From the NCBI GenBank assembly GCA_964636345.1, contig CAZWRL010000006.1, positions 1-32,045 of the forward strand: a stretch of 32,045 nucleotides of DNA. The letters run 5' to 3'. Positions within the stretch are counted from its first letter, which is position 1. Every line of letters starts with the position of its first letter. Shown here in pieces: positions 1 through 7,251 of the stretch. The DNA is from JBBTXJ01 sp964636345 (lineage in GTDB: Bacteria; Patescibacteriota; Patescibacteriia; Magasanikbacterales; JBBTXJ01). The notes under the pieces are model-generated. The model was not told where the DNA came from, did no database searches, and was given only the letters and a program-made list of their open reading frames with translations. The position numbers and the translations under genes were made by a program.

Positions 1-161
1 GCGATTGCGCGGCAGAGGCGGGACGTTTCCGCGGTGTGCGGATAGACCGCATCCTTGTTGACGTACGCCGTGCCGTGCTTGCCGGATGTGTAGACGATGT
101 GGCTGTCGGCAATGACCGCTCCGACTTTGCCGAGGACTTGCAGAACTTCTTGCTCGTTCAT
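1..161 (-). CDS. pyrE: Orotate phosphoribosyltransferase-like protein, N-terminal part (runs off window start)
   Basis: Only the first 53 codons are present; the rest lies before position 1. The visible protein starts MNEQEVLQVLGKVGAVI and contains HIVYTSGKHGTAYVNKDAVY, the segment typical of PyrE-like orotate phosphoribosyltransferases, which join orotate to PRPP to make OMP in cytoplasmic pyrimidine synthesis. The catalytic loop and the PRPP-binding motif are not in the window, so a related type I phosphoribosyltransferase cannot be excluded. The start is set by a perfect AAGGAGG Shine-Dalgarno at 167-173 on the minus strand, five bases before the ATG. A -10-like TATATT lies at 180-185 on the minus strand. 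The gene lies just downstream of the tmRNA gene in the same direction. Confidence 0.75.
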   Translation of the reverse strand, partial: MNEQEVLQVLGKVGAVIADSHIVYTSGKHGTAYVNKDAVYPHTAETSRLCRAI

Positions 162-205
162 GATTACCTCCTTTAATACAATATAATCCGTGCGTGCGCT
201 ACGAA

Positions 206-226
206 GCCCCGATAGTGAATCGGGGC
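206..226 (-). terminator. Hairpin after tmRNA 3' end (processing signal or weak terminator)
   Basis: Perfect 8-bp inverted repeat (GCCCCGAT / ATCGGGGC) with a 5-base loop, starting 7 bases after the mature CCA end of the tmRNA. There is no U-run after it, so it may protect or help process the 3' end rather than terminate transcription. Confidence 0.45.
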
Positions 227-233
227 GAAGTCG

Positions 234-629
234 TGGAGATGGCGAGAATCGAACTCGCGTGTGATCGCGTTCCAATAGCACGGTTGTACAAGCTTTGTCC
301 GTTGTTGATTTCACGCATGAGTAGAAACGGACAACATAATCATGCGCAAGTCGGCTGAAGTTTCAGTGGGGGAGGGCAGACGCCTCGCGCACCTACGCTC
401 GGTGTTATGACACCGCCTGTCCGCTACCGAGTATCGCGGAGGCGATGGCTTCCACAAATGTTATGCGAAAGCAGTTGCCAGTGTCGGCACCGCGAAGACA
501 TTCTTCACCGCGCTCTTCACTTTAGCAAGTAAGTTTGCACTTACGTTTTGCGTGGATTGTTTTAGGTCAGATCTGCGCGCTGACCGCTTGCCGTGGTATT
601 TTCAACGACCATCGAAACCGATCATCCCC
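234..629 (-). ncRNA. ssrA: Transfer-messenger RNA (tmRNA), one-piece
   Basis: tmRNA rescues ribosomes stalled on mRNAs without stop codons and tags the nascent peptide for proteolysis, working with SmpB. The 5' end GGGGATG (629 downward) pairs with the 3' CATCTCC, followed by an encoded A that completes CCA at 234-236, giving a 7-bp acceptor stem with one G-U pair. The T-arm sequence GTTCGATTC lies near the 3' end. The tag reading frame is 461-538: resume codon GCA at 536-538, then 24 more sense codons and TAA at 461-463. The tag begins ANLLAKVKS and ends VPTLATAFA, a hydrophobic Ala-rich tail as expected for protease recognition. At 25 residues it is longer than the 10-residue Escherichia coli tag. 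The 5' end overlaps the smpB stop region by 8 bases. Confidence 0.93.
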
Positions 630-1065
630 GTTTGATAACGCGCGCCATTTCCTTGCGGTGGTCGCGCTTTTTGATCGTCTCGCGTTTGTCATACTTCTTC
701 TTCCCTCGGCCAAGGCCCAGCTCCACCTTGACCAGGTTCCTTCTTATATAAACAGATACCGGAACAATTGTCAAGCCCTGTTCTTGAGATTTTCCGCGCA
801 GATAGTCCACTTCTTTCTTGCGCAGAAGTAAACTGCGCGTGCGCGTCGGATCGCCAACCAATTTGCCAGCCGGTTCGTAATGACGAATATGCATATTCAA
901 TATTACTGGACCCTTCTGACTAATGGTGGCATACGCGCCTTGCAAACTCACATGCCCGAGTTTTATGGATTTCACTTCCGCGCCGGTCAAGGCTAAACCG
1001 GCCTCTACTGTTTCAAGAATGTCATAATCAAAGCGGGCTCGTTTGTTGGATGCGACTATTTTCAT
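622..1065 (-). CDS. smpB: SsrA-binding protein SmpB
   Basis: 147-residue SmpB, the small oligonucleotide-binding-fold protein that binds tmRNA and places it in the empty ribosomal A site. Recognisable blocks are MKIVASNKRARFDYDILE at the N-terminus, GLALTGAEVKSIKLGHVSLQ, the NMHIRHYEP segment, the LLLRKKEV segment, and the basic tail GRGKKKYDKRETIKKRDHRK typical of the family. The start ATG at 1065 was chosen because the family begins right there; upstream codons run into the divergent gene. There is no clear Shine-Dalgarno. The final codons and TGA (622-624) are shared with the 5' acceptor strand of ssrA, so the two products of one rescue pathway are physically fused at DNA level and probably cotranscribed. 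Only 13 bp separate this start from the divergent permease start. Confidence 0.95.
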   Translation of the reverse strand: MKIVASNKRARFDYDILETVEAGLALTGAEVKSIKLGHVSLQGAYATISQKGPVILNMHIRHYEPAGKLVGDPTRTRSLLLRKKEVDYLRGKSQEQGLTIVPVSVYIRRNLVKVELGLGRGKKKYDKRETIKKRDHRKEMARVIKRG

Positions 1066-1066
1066 A

Positions 1067-1072
1067 TATACT
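1067..1072 (+). promoter_or_regulatory. Candidate -10 box TATACT for a leaderless permease transcript
   Basis: TATACT lies six bases before the ATG at 1079, so the expected transcript start is at or next to the start codon. No good -35 is visible (TTGTTG at 1043-1048 is a weak candidate, 18-bp spacing). The same arrangement recurs at 12580 and 23905. Confidence 0.5.
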
Positions 1073-1078
1073 ACGTCT

Positions 1079-2122
1079 ATGGATCGGTCTTCGGTTTTTA
1101 CCTTGAGCACCAAGACGATTGTGAAGGTGGTGGTCACCGGCCTTCTTTTGTGGGTTCTCTATATTATCAGAGATGTTCTCCTTCTCTTTTTTGTCGCCCT
1201 GATCCTTTCTTCACTCATTGATCCGTGGGCCACCTGGTGCCAGCGCAAGCATATCCCTCGTGCCGTCGCTGTGCTTGTCATTTATGTGCTGTTACTTGGC
1301 GCCATATCCACGGCAGTGGTGGTGCTTGCCCCTACTATCGTAAACGAAAGTCAGAACCTGGTCAAAAGTTTGAGCGCGTCATGGGAGGAAATTGCCAGTC
1401 GCGGCGGCAATCTTGAACAGTTTAGCACGGATTTTGACATCTTGAGTAATATTCAGCGTAATCTATTGCCATCAGGCGAAACCGTTGGCAAAACACTCGG
1501 GAGTATTGTGGCAACGGTGAGCGGTATTTTTGGTGGCATCTTCGCGCTCATTTTGGTTTTGGTACTCACGTTCTATTTGGTGGTTGAAGAAGATGCCACA
1601 GCACGTTGGGTAAAACTTGTGGTGCCGGATGAATACCAGCCGTTTGTGAACCAGCTCTTTATCAAAATGAAACGAAAACTCGGGTTATGGTTGCGCGGCC
1701 AGTTGCTTTTGAGCATGTTTATTGGCGTGCTCGTGTATATCGGTCTCACCTTGCTTGGTGTTAATTACGCGCTCGTGATCGCGTTGGTGGCCGCCATCCT
1801 GGAATTGGTTCCGTATGTGGGGCCGGTGCTCTCCGCGGTGCCTGCCATCTTTCTCGCATTTACCCAGACCGGCAGTTTCACGTTGCCACTGATTGTGGCG
1901 TTTATGTTTTGGATTATTCAGGTGGTGGAGAATAATGTGCTCGTGCCGCGCGTTATGCAGAAAGCCGTCGGCATCAATCCCGTTGTGAGTATTCTCTCCA
2001 TTTTGATTGGCGCAAAACTGGCCGGTATCATTGGGGTCTTGCTTGCGATCCCGCTCGTCACCGTGCTCTCCGTTTTTATTGAAGAAATGCGTAGCGTCAA
2101 AAACAATGAGAAGATATCATAG
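1079..2122 (+). CDS. AI-2E family transporter (PerM/TqsA-like permease)
   Basis: 347-residue polytopic membrane protein of the AI-2E transporter family (PF01594), whose members export small molecules or act in ion exchange; the substrate here is unknown. Two N-terminal membrane segments (about 15-48 and 60-85) are followed by an extracytoplasmic region (about 88-140) and further hydrophobic segments. Family signatures are ELVPYVGPVLSAVPA (about 242-256) and NNVLVPRVMQKAVGINP (about 285-301). The ATG at 1079 was preferred over an in-frame ATG at 1043 because the family starts near MDRSSVFTLSTKTI and because the earlier codon lies inside smpB. First gene of a five-gene operon; its 3' end overlaps the next gene by 17 bases. 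Confidence 0.88.
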   Translation: MDRSSVFTLSTKTIVKVVVTGLLLWVLYIIRDVLLLFFVALILSSLIDPWATWCQRKHIPRAVAVLVIYVLLLGAISTAVVVLAPTIVNESQNLVKSLSASWEEIASRGGNLEQFSTDFDILSNIQRNLLPSGETVGKTLGSIVATVSGIFGGIFALILVLVLTFYLVVEEDATARWVKLVVPDEYQPFVNQLFIKMKRKLGLWLRGQLLLSMFIGVLVYIGLTLLGVNYALVIALVAAILELVPYVGPVLSAVPAIFLAFTQTGSFTLPLIVAFMFWIIQVVENNVLVPRVMQKAVGINPVVSILSILIGAKLAGIIGVLLAIPLVTVLSVFIEEMRSVKNNEKIS

Positions 2123-2645
2123 ATTTGTGCATCACCAGAAACAACGATTGCCGCTTTTCTTTTTTGTTGCGTGTTTTATCGCGGGTACATTCTTACTGCT
2201 CGGCGCGTTTGTCTTTTCTAATAAGCGTCCGGCCAGTGTTGCGCCTGTTGCATCCGTGAGTAAGAGCGCGTCAGTTACCGTACCGGTAGAACCGGTCACG
2301 CCACCGGCGCCGGTGGATAATGAAGAATATTGGACAACCGTTGCTGCCGCGCTTGCATCCTTTCTCAAGGCCGCAACGGACGCAACTGGCGGCTGGGTTG
2401 ACGCGCTGGATTGGGAAGAACGCGTGCGTGAAGTAAAAAGCGCGCGGGCGGTTGAGGAGGCGGCTGTTGCGCTTGAACAAACGCTGGCAAAAACGCGCGT
2501 GCCAGGTGACGCGCGATCACATCATTTGGCGATTGTGGTTGCGGTTGATGACGCGCTGACCGCCGTGCGGCAGGAGCGTAGAGATCTTTTGGAAGCAGCC
2601 CTGCTTCGCATTGACGAATTATACAATCTTGTGTATAAAAAGTAG
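2106..2645 (+). CDS. Unknown single-pass membrane protein
   Basis: 179 residues, no recognised family. A basic N-terminus (MRRYHRFVHHQKQR) is followed by one hydrophobic segment at about 16-37, a Ser/Pro/Val-rich linker at 40-70, then a mostly helical, charged domain with heptad-like stretches (about 105-178) ending ELYNLVYKK. This predicts an anchor with an extracytoplasmic helical domain. The start ATG at 2106 overlaps the permease end by 17 bases in another frame, consistent with translational coupling; the open frame continues upstream to 2007 but only within the permease gene. Only one base separates its stop from the next start. Confidence 0.7.
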   Translation: MRRYHRFVHHQKQRLPLFFFVACFIAGTFLLLGAFVFSNKRPASVAPVASVSKSASVTVPVEPVTPPAPVDNEEYWTTVAAALASFLKAATDATGGWVDALDWEERVREVKSARAVEEAAVALEQTLAKTRVPGDARSHHLAIVVAVDDALTAVRQERRDLLEAALLRIDELYNLVYKK

Positions 2646-2646
2646 C

Positions 2647-3414
2647 ATGCAGTATTTTTCTCCCAAGGTGGTGGTGGCAACGGGTGTCGTAGCGCTCTCT
2701 TTTTTCTTTCTTGCCCGTGTGAGTGGGTGGCTGGGCGCGCTTTTTTGGATCGCGGTTATTTTGGTGACCAGTTTTTTTGCCGTCCGCGGCGCGCCGCGAG
2801 TCGGTGAGCGGGAGCGAACACGATACACGGTCACCATACCATTTTTTACCGCGATCACCGGCTTTCTATTGCTCTTTGTGTTGGTGGAAAAAGTTGTGTT
2901 ACGTTCGGTGATTGCGGGACTCGCGCTGTTTGTGATGTTTGTGGTGCTCCACACACTGTATCGCAGCGGACTGCCGGAAGAATTGCGCGCACGGTATTTA
3001 TTGCCGCCGCTTCGCATGACGCTGTATGCCGGTGTGTTCGGCTGGTTTGCCGCAAGTTTTGGCGTTGCGGTCATGTTGCAGATTCCCCTGTGGATTCTTT
3101 CCGTGCCACTGGTACTGGTGGCGGGGCTTTCCAGCTGGAGTTTGTTGCGTCTTGCCGGTCTTGACGCGCCGCGCGCGTATCCCGCAACACTTGTTTTGGC
3201 GCTCTTGACGTTTGAATTTTTTTGGGTTATAACATTTCTTCCTATCGGGTACGCGGTGCAAGGATGGCTGCTTGGTGGTGCTCTCTATGTGATGGTGCAG
3301 GCGGTTATGCTCACCGTGCATACCACGGAACGATTGGAAAAAAGAAGCCGCATCCGACTTCTCGCGGCTATCGTTACGATTATCATCGTTGCGATACTCG
3401 CGCGATGGGTGTAA
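2647..3414 (+). CDS. Unknown polytopic membrane protein
   Basis: 255 residues with roughly eight hydrophobic segments (about 8-27, 29-45, 62-80, 85-103, 123-142, 145-160, 180-198, 203-223 plus a C-terminal one at 237-255). Charged loops are short (for example RGAPRVGERERTRY at 47-60). No family is recognised and no catalytic motif is seen. The ATG at 2647 follows the previous stop by one base; an in-frame ATG at 2611 lies inside the preceding gene and would add a poorly fitting extension. Middle gene of the operon, so it probably works with its membrane neighbours in envelope or polysaccharide functions, but that is context only. Confidence 0.7.
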   Translation: MQYFSPKVVVATGVVALSFFFLARVSGWLGALFWIAVILVTSFFAVRGAPRVGERERTRYTVTIPFFTAITGFLLLFVLVEKVVLRSVIAGLALFVMFVVLHTLYRSGLPEELRARYLLPPLRMTLYAGVFGWFAASFGVAVMLQIPLWILSVPLVLVAGLSSWSLLRLAGLDAPRAYPATLVLALLTFEFFWVITFLPIGYAVQGWLLGGALYVMVQAVMLTVHTTERLEKRSRIRLLAAIVTIIIVAILARWV

Positions 3415-3423
3415 TACATTACT

Positions 3424-4548
3424 ATGTCCGCTCCACACCTGCCTCCACAAACAAGCAGTATTGCGTGGCGCGCGCGCCTCATTTTTGCGCGCACGCTTGT
3501 TATTGTTTTGGTTATCGCGCTTGCGGCGGGCGCTGCCGCGGCGCTCGTGGTGCTGGCGTGGTATCCGGAAATTATTGGCACCGGCCGAGAGTCCGCTCTG
3601 TCACCAACGGGAGGAGTAACGCGTCCTCCATCGTTTGATGCCGGTACGCTTACGCAAACCATTGAACGCGGAACGGTTGGCATTTATCGCGCAGGAGATA
3701 GTGTGCGTCGTTTTAATGTAACGTTTTATCCGCGCGAAGCGGCGGTGGGCTGGGGCGTCTTTTTAACGGATGACGGGTGGCTTTTGACCACCAAAGAAGT
3801 AACGCGCGCGGCAAGTGACCTTCGAGTGATTGATGCGCGCGGCACGGTTTACCCGATAGACCGCATCGCGCATGATCCGGTGACGGGGCTATCGTTTGTG
3901 AAAATAGCAGGTGACGGGTTTACGGAAGTGCCGGTTGCCGAGCGCGATCCGGTTTCAACCGGCACCGCCCTGTACAGTATTGATGGCGTTTCCTCGCTCG
4001 TCAGTTTCACCGTTGGCTCGCCGGATTACAATCGGAGTGAACCACTGGTGACCGGAGAACTCGCGCGTTTGTTGCGGTTAGAAGGCGCGCGCGTTCCGGA
4101 AGGCGCGCCGCTGTTTAACGCACAGGGATTTTTGGTTGGCAGTGCGCACCATCGGAATGCGCAAGTGGCTGGAGCAACCGTCATTATTCCGGCGGTGGCC
4201 GCGCGATCAATTTTTGATCGTGTTTTTTCAGGGTCCGCTCTTCCAGCGACGGCCGTGCGTATTACGTATCTCATGATACCGGACGTGATACCCAGTGATG
4301 TAGCGAAAGATCGCAAGGCGCCGCGGCTCGGCGCGTATGTGCTTCGCGTGCAACGCACCTCGACCTATCGTGGCCCACTGCCAACACTGGCAGAGCGTGA
4401 TATAATAACTGCAGTGAATGATGAGGCGGTCACCACACAGGAAACACTTGCGTTTTTGCTGGCGCGTCTGCGTCCCGCAAAGGACGCGCTTTTTACCGTG
4501 TATCGCGCGGGAGAATATCTCCGCATCCCGGTGGTACTTGGTGAGTAA
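3424..4548 (+). CDS. HtrA/Deg-like pseudoprotease with PDZ domain, membrane anchored
   Basis: 374 residues: one membrane anchor (about 21-46), a trypsin-like fold of the HtrA/DegS type (about 70-265) and a C-terminal PDZ domain (about 283-374, with GAYVLRVQ...LAERDIITAVNDEAV). The alignment to HtrA is clear, but all three catalytic positions are changed. GWGVFLTDDGWLLTTKEV (109-126) has Glu125 where HtrA has the His of its N-H-V motif. HDPVTGLSFVKI (140-151) has Gly145 where HtrA has the catalytic Asp of TDLA. VPEGAPLFN (224-232) has Glu226 where GNSGGPL has the nucleophilic Ser. It is therefore probably a non-proteolytic sensor, scaffold or chaperone at the outer face of the membrane. No Shine-Dalgarno is seen; nine bases separate it from the previous stop. 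Confidence 0.82.
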   Translation: MSAPHLPPQTSSIAWRARLIFARTLVIVLVIALAAGAAAALVVLAWYPEIIGTGRESALSPTGGVTRPPSFDAGTLTQTIERGTVGIYRAGDSVRRFNVTFYPREAAVGWGVFLTDDGWLLTTKEVTRAASDLRVIDARGTVYPIDRIAHDPVTGLSFVKIAGDGFTEVPVAERDPVSTGTALYSIDGVSSLVSFTVGSPDYNRSEPLVTGELARLLRLEGARVPEGAPLFNAQGFLVGSAHHRNAQVAGATVIIPAVAARSIFDRVFSGSALPATAVRITYLMIPDVIPSDVAKDRKAPRLGAYVLRVQRTSTYRGPLPTLAERDIITAVNDEAVTTQETLAFLLARLRPAKDALFTVYRAGEYLRIPVVLGE

Positions 4549-4551
4549 CCT

Positions 4552-5217
4552 ATGACTTCATACATCGTGCACATGCTGTCTTCATGGAAAACCACGCTGC
4601 TCGTTGGATTGCTTGTTGCGGCAATGAGCGGCGCGCTTTCGTTGCTTCTGCCGTTGCAGTATCGCGCGGAAACGCAGGTGTTTATTTTGTCACGCACGCC
4701 CGCAGGCGTTGATCCGTTTACGCTCGTAAAAACCGCGGAACGTATCGGCGCAAATTTGTCTTACCTTGTGTACACTACTTCATTTTTTGATCGCGTGTTA
4801 ACGCTCACCCGTGATCACATTGCGCGCGAGTATTTTGGCGCGAATGATCGCGAACAGCGCAAAGCGTGGCGTGATAGCATTGATGTTGGCGTGGTGCCGG
4901 GTACCGGTTTTTTACGCGTCGCGGCGTTCCATGAAGATCCGCGTCAGGCCGCGGTTTTGGCGCAAGCGGTGGTGACCACGCTCGTTGACCGCGGATGGGA
5001 ATATGTGGGCGGCGAGGTGCAGATTAAATCAGTAGATAATGTGGTGATTTCTCGTTTTCCGGTGCGACCGAATATCTTGATGAATATACTCATGGGTTTT
5101 TTGATCGGTGCGTTTGGTGTTGCTCTTGTTGAACTTTTCCGCGCGCCGCGCCATCACCATGCGCCGCGCCATCACCATGAAGGCGGCGGCGCCATGGATT
5201 GGCTTCGGCATGTGTAG
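4552..5217 (+). CDS. Wzz-like polysaccharide chain-length/co-polymerase protein
   Basis: 221 residues with the layout of Wzz/polysaccharide co-polymerase proteins: a membrane segment at about 13-36, an extracytoplasmic domain (37-170) rich in helix, and a second membrane segment at about 173-196 preceded by the proline motif SRFPVRPNI. Such proteins set the length of surface glycans and act with a Wzy polymerase. No tyrosine-kinase domain is attached. The C-terminal tail is unusual: a tandem APRHHH repeat followed by EGGGAMDWLRHV, a histidine-rich segment that could bind metal. It is the last gene of the 1079-5217 operon, and the matching Wzy-like and glycosyltransferase genes lie 7.4 kb downstream beyond an unrelated island. 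ATG at 4573 is an alternative start. Confidence 0.75.
   Translation: MTSYIVHMLSSWKTTLLVGLLVAAMSGALSLLLPLQYRAETQVFILSRTPAGVDPFTLVKTAERIGANLSYLVYTTSFFDRVLTLTRDHIAREYFGANDREQRKAWRDSIDVGVVPGTGFLRVAAFHEDPRQAAVLAQAVVTTLVDRGWEYVGGEVQIKSVDNVVISRFPVRPNILMNILMGFLIGAFGVALVELFRAPRHHHAPRHHHEGGGAMDWLRHV
5143..5178 (+). repeat. Two exact tandem copies of an 18-bp unit
   Basis: The 18-bp unit starting GCGCCGCGCC occurs at 5143-5160 and 5161-5178. It encodes the repeated APRHHH motif in the cytoplasmic tail of the Wzz-like protein. Confidence 0.9.
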
Positions 5218-5254
5218 GACAGGAAGCAAATAAGGGGGTGGTTTTGCGCGGCAC

Positions 5255-5283
5255 TTGACAGAGAGAAGACTTTTTGTTTTACT
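5255..5283 (+). promoter_or_regulatory. Promoter of the coiled-coil gene pair
   Basis: Perfect -35 TTGACA (5255-5260), 17-base spacer, -10-like TTTACT (5278-5283). It lies in the 98-base gap between the Wzz-like gene and the first coiled-coil gene, which has a strong AAAGGAG Shine-Dalgarno shortly before its ATG at 5316. No terminator for the upstream operon is visible in this gap. Confidence 0.65.
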
Positions 5284-5315
5284 TACTGTAACGTTTCTGC
5301 GGAAAGGAGAGGTAG

Positions 5316-5864
5316 ATGACAAACGGAGAGGGTCAGAGCAGGGTTCCCACGGGTTCGTTGCCGGCATCGCCGGCACAAACGACGCCATCGAGCAAGGTGT
5401 CGCCTGGACAGGCGGTGTCGCCGTCGACCAGCGAGGTGGAACTGCAGAGGATTATGCTGATGCAGGCGGGGTCGCCGGCAACGCCGATCAACCGACCGAT
5501 TGCGCGTACCGCGACGCCGGCTCTGCCGAGCGAGCAGCGGAGCAAACCAACAGCGATGACGCAGGCTGTCGGGGGCGCCTTCTCAGAGCGCGTGAAGGCG
5601 TTCATAGCGGAGAAGATCGAGGAAGTGTTCAGGTCGGTGAGGGATCAGATCGCGGGTCTCAACGATCAGATCACGGCGCTGTCAGCACGGATGGATGAAG
5701 CCGGGCAGAAGGACGACGCGCACGATGGTGACCTGGAGGGACTCAAGAAGGGTCTCAAGGATGCCGAGGCCGCCATCAAGGATGTTGAGAGCAAGGCCGA
5801 GATCGCCCAGAAGGCCGCGGACGCGGTGAGCGAGCGTCTCGATCACGAACTCGGCGGCCTCTGA
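5316..5864 (+). CDS. Coiled-coil protein of unknown function (first of a pair)
   Basis: 182 residues with no signal peptide or membrane segment. Residues 1-85 are low complexity, rich in Pro, Ser, Thr and Ala and probably disordered; residues about 88-178 form a continuous amphipathic helix region (AFIAEKIEEVFRSVRDQ... to ...ADAVSERLDHELGGL) with heptad spacing, so a coiled coil is expected. No family recognised. The start is supported by an AAAGGAG Shine-Dalgarno 10-16 bases upstream and a dedicated promoter at 5255-5283. Its stop overlaps the next start (TGATG), so the two proteins are translationally coupled and probably partners. Confidence 0.72.
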   Translation: MTNGEGQSRVPTGSLPASPAQTTPSSKVSPGQAVSPSTSEVELQRIMLMQAGSPATPINRPIARTATPALPSEQRSKPTAMTQAVGGAFSERVKAFIAEKIEEVFRSVRDQIAGLNDQITALSARMDEAGQKDDAHDGDLEGLKKGLKDAEAAIKDVESKAEIAQKAADAVSERLDHELGGL

Positions 5865-7012
5865 TGAGCAATTCGGAAGGCGGCGGTCAACGTCCGTCTG
5901 ATCAGCAGGATCGCGATGGTGTGCTTGCGCGCGAGGATACGGCGCTATTTCCAGTACCGCCGCAACAGCCGTCGAAAGTTTCTGGTACGGAAGAAGATGA
6001 AGCTCGTATCATTGATACGCCTCCAGAACCAGATCGTTCGCCATTTGCGGATTCACCCCCCGAGCCGCTCATCAAGACGCGGTTCTCCGCAATCGAACGT
6101 CGCATGGCTGGATTTGGCGATGCGCTTGATAGATTTGATCGACGCATGAGTGCATTTGAGGATGCTCATGGCGCGCTCGCCACAAATGTACAATCTGTTG
6201 CGCGCGATGTTGAAGCGCTGAAGGGCGCCGGCGAGGGGATAACTACGGCACTTCAGGAAATTCGTGAAGCCGTGACCTCGGCGCAGGCAGCTTCGGAGGC
6301 AAACTACGCCGCGATGACGGAACGGTTGATCGCGGTTGAGGAACGCCTCGCTTCGTTCGGACGCATTGTGAGCACGCGTGCTTCACAGGAAGATGTGCGG
6401 CGTGTGAACGAGGGCGTCGCGACAGTGCGCGCGAATGTTGAGACGTTTGATGCTCGGCTGAAGCAACTTGGCACCGATAGCGCCCGTCATGCCGAATCGC
6501 TCGAGGGTCTCTTGGCAAAGATGGGTGGTGTTGAGAGTCGGGTGTCTGGTGTTGAGCATCAGGCAACCGCACTTACCGAGACCAATGCGGCGCTTCGTCG
6601 GCGAATGAACGAGATCGGCGAGGAGGCCGGTGGTCTGCGAAGCGATCATGATGCGCTTCGTCTCTTTGTGGATGAACTCACGGTATTCCGTACTACCTTT
6701 GAGGCACAGACAACGCGTCTTTCTAGTGATCTTGAAGAAGTACGCGGTAAGATTGGTGACCTCACCGGAAGTGTGCGTGGCGCGCAGGGTGCGGTTGATG
6801 TCCACGAGGAACGGATTGGTGGTCTTGAGGAGCGGCTCGCCGTCTTGAGTGAGTTCCAGGGTCTCCTGGAGCAGATGGAGGAACTCAAGAGGAAGCTCGT
6901 CAGCCTTGAGGGCTGGCGTAGGGTTTTTTCAAGGGAGGCCGAGGCATACGCCGGACGGCTCGGACTTTCCCCGCCGCCATGGGTAGCGGCAGTGGGTACC
7001 AAGGCCTCATAA
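5864..7012 (+). CDS. Long coiled-coil protein of unknown function (second of a pair)
   Basis: 382 residues, cytoplasmic by appearance: no signal peptide and no membrane segment. The first 70 residues are acidic and Pro-rich (probably disordered). Residues about 75-345 are an almost uninterrupted series of amphipathic helices with repeated short blocks such as ERLASF, RVSGVEHQ, RIGGLEERLAVL, typical of a long tropomyosin-like or SMC-hinge-less coiled coil. The C-terminus is GRLGLSPPPWVAAVGTKAS. No enzyme motif is seen. The start ATG shares a base with the previous stop. Together with its partner it could form a cytoskeletal or scaffold filament; that is inference. The unit is closed by the terminator at 7034. 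Confidence 0.72.
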   Translation: MSNSEGGGQRPSDQQDRDGVLAREDTALFPVPPQQPSKVSGTEEDEARIIDTPPEPDRSPFADSPPEPLIKTRFSAIERRMAGFGDALDRFDRRMSAFEDAHGALATNVQSVARDVEALKGAGEGITTALQEIREAVTSAQAASEANYAAMTERLIAVEERLASFGRIVSTRASQEDVRRVNEGVATVRANVETFDARLKQLGTDSARHAESLEGLLAKMGGVESRVSGVEHQATALTETNAALRRRMNEIGEEAGGLRSDHDALRLFVDELTVFRTTFEAQTTRLSSDLEEVRGKIGDLTGSVRGAQGAVDVHEERIGGLEERLAVLSEFQGLLEQMEELKRKLVSLEGWRRVFSREAEAYAGRLGLSPPPWVAAVGTKAS

Positions 7013-7033
7013 GCCGGAGATATGTAAGTTAGC

Positions 7034-7063
7034 AAAGGGCTCTGTTGAGTCCTTTTTTATTTG
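7034..7063 (+). terminator. Rho-independent terminator of the coiled-coil gene pair
   Basis: 9-bp stem AAAGGGCTC (7034-7042) with GAGTCCTTT (7047-7055), loop TGTT, one G-T pair, followed by a T-rich run. Confidence 0.85.
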
Positions 7064-7216
7064 TTTTATTCCAGCCTTATTTTGAAAGATTGCTTGCCGC
7101 CGTACGTCCCTACGGATAGGCATGGACGGGTATGCTTTTATTGGTGTCATAAATTTGGCTTTATAAAGCCATATTATTGCCCATTTTAACGCAAAGATTT
7201 TTTGTCATTCCAGCTC
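7064..7216. other. AT-rich spacer with one 16-bp palindrome
   Basis: No gene is seen between the terminator and the next promoter. The only clear structure is a perfect palindrome TGGCTTTATAAAGCCA at 7156-7171, which could be an operator or a small stem; nothing links it to a regulator. Confidence 0.55.
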
Positions 7217-7245
7217 TTGACAAAGTTCTTCGTTTGTGCTACAGT
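7217..7245 (+). promoter_or_regulatory. Strong promoter at the head of the GC-rich surface-protein genes
   Basis: Perfect -35 TTGACA (7217-7222), exactly 17 bases, then TACAGT (7240-7245; four of six matches to TATAAT). The predicted transcript start is near 7252. An imperfect palindrome GCTGA-A-TCAGC at 7256-7266 overlaps the start of the transcript. Confidence 0.75.
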
Positions 7246-7251
7246 ATGTCG

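Noticed and set aside
182..187. TATAAT on the plus strand near 182
   Set aside because: No plus-strand gene follows; the region holds the minus-strand pyrE start and the tmRNA 3' end.
4397..4402. TATAAT inside the HtrA-like gene
   Set aside because: It lies in conserved PDZ-domain coding sequence and the next gene follows only after 150 bases with no leaderless spacing.
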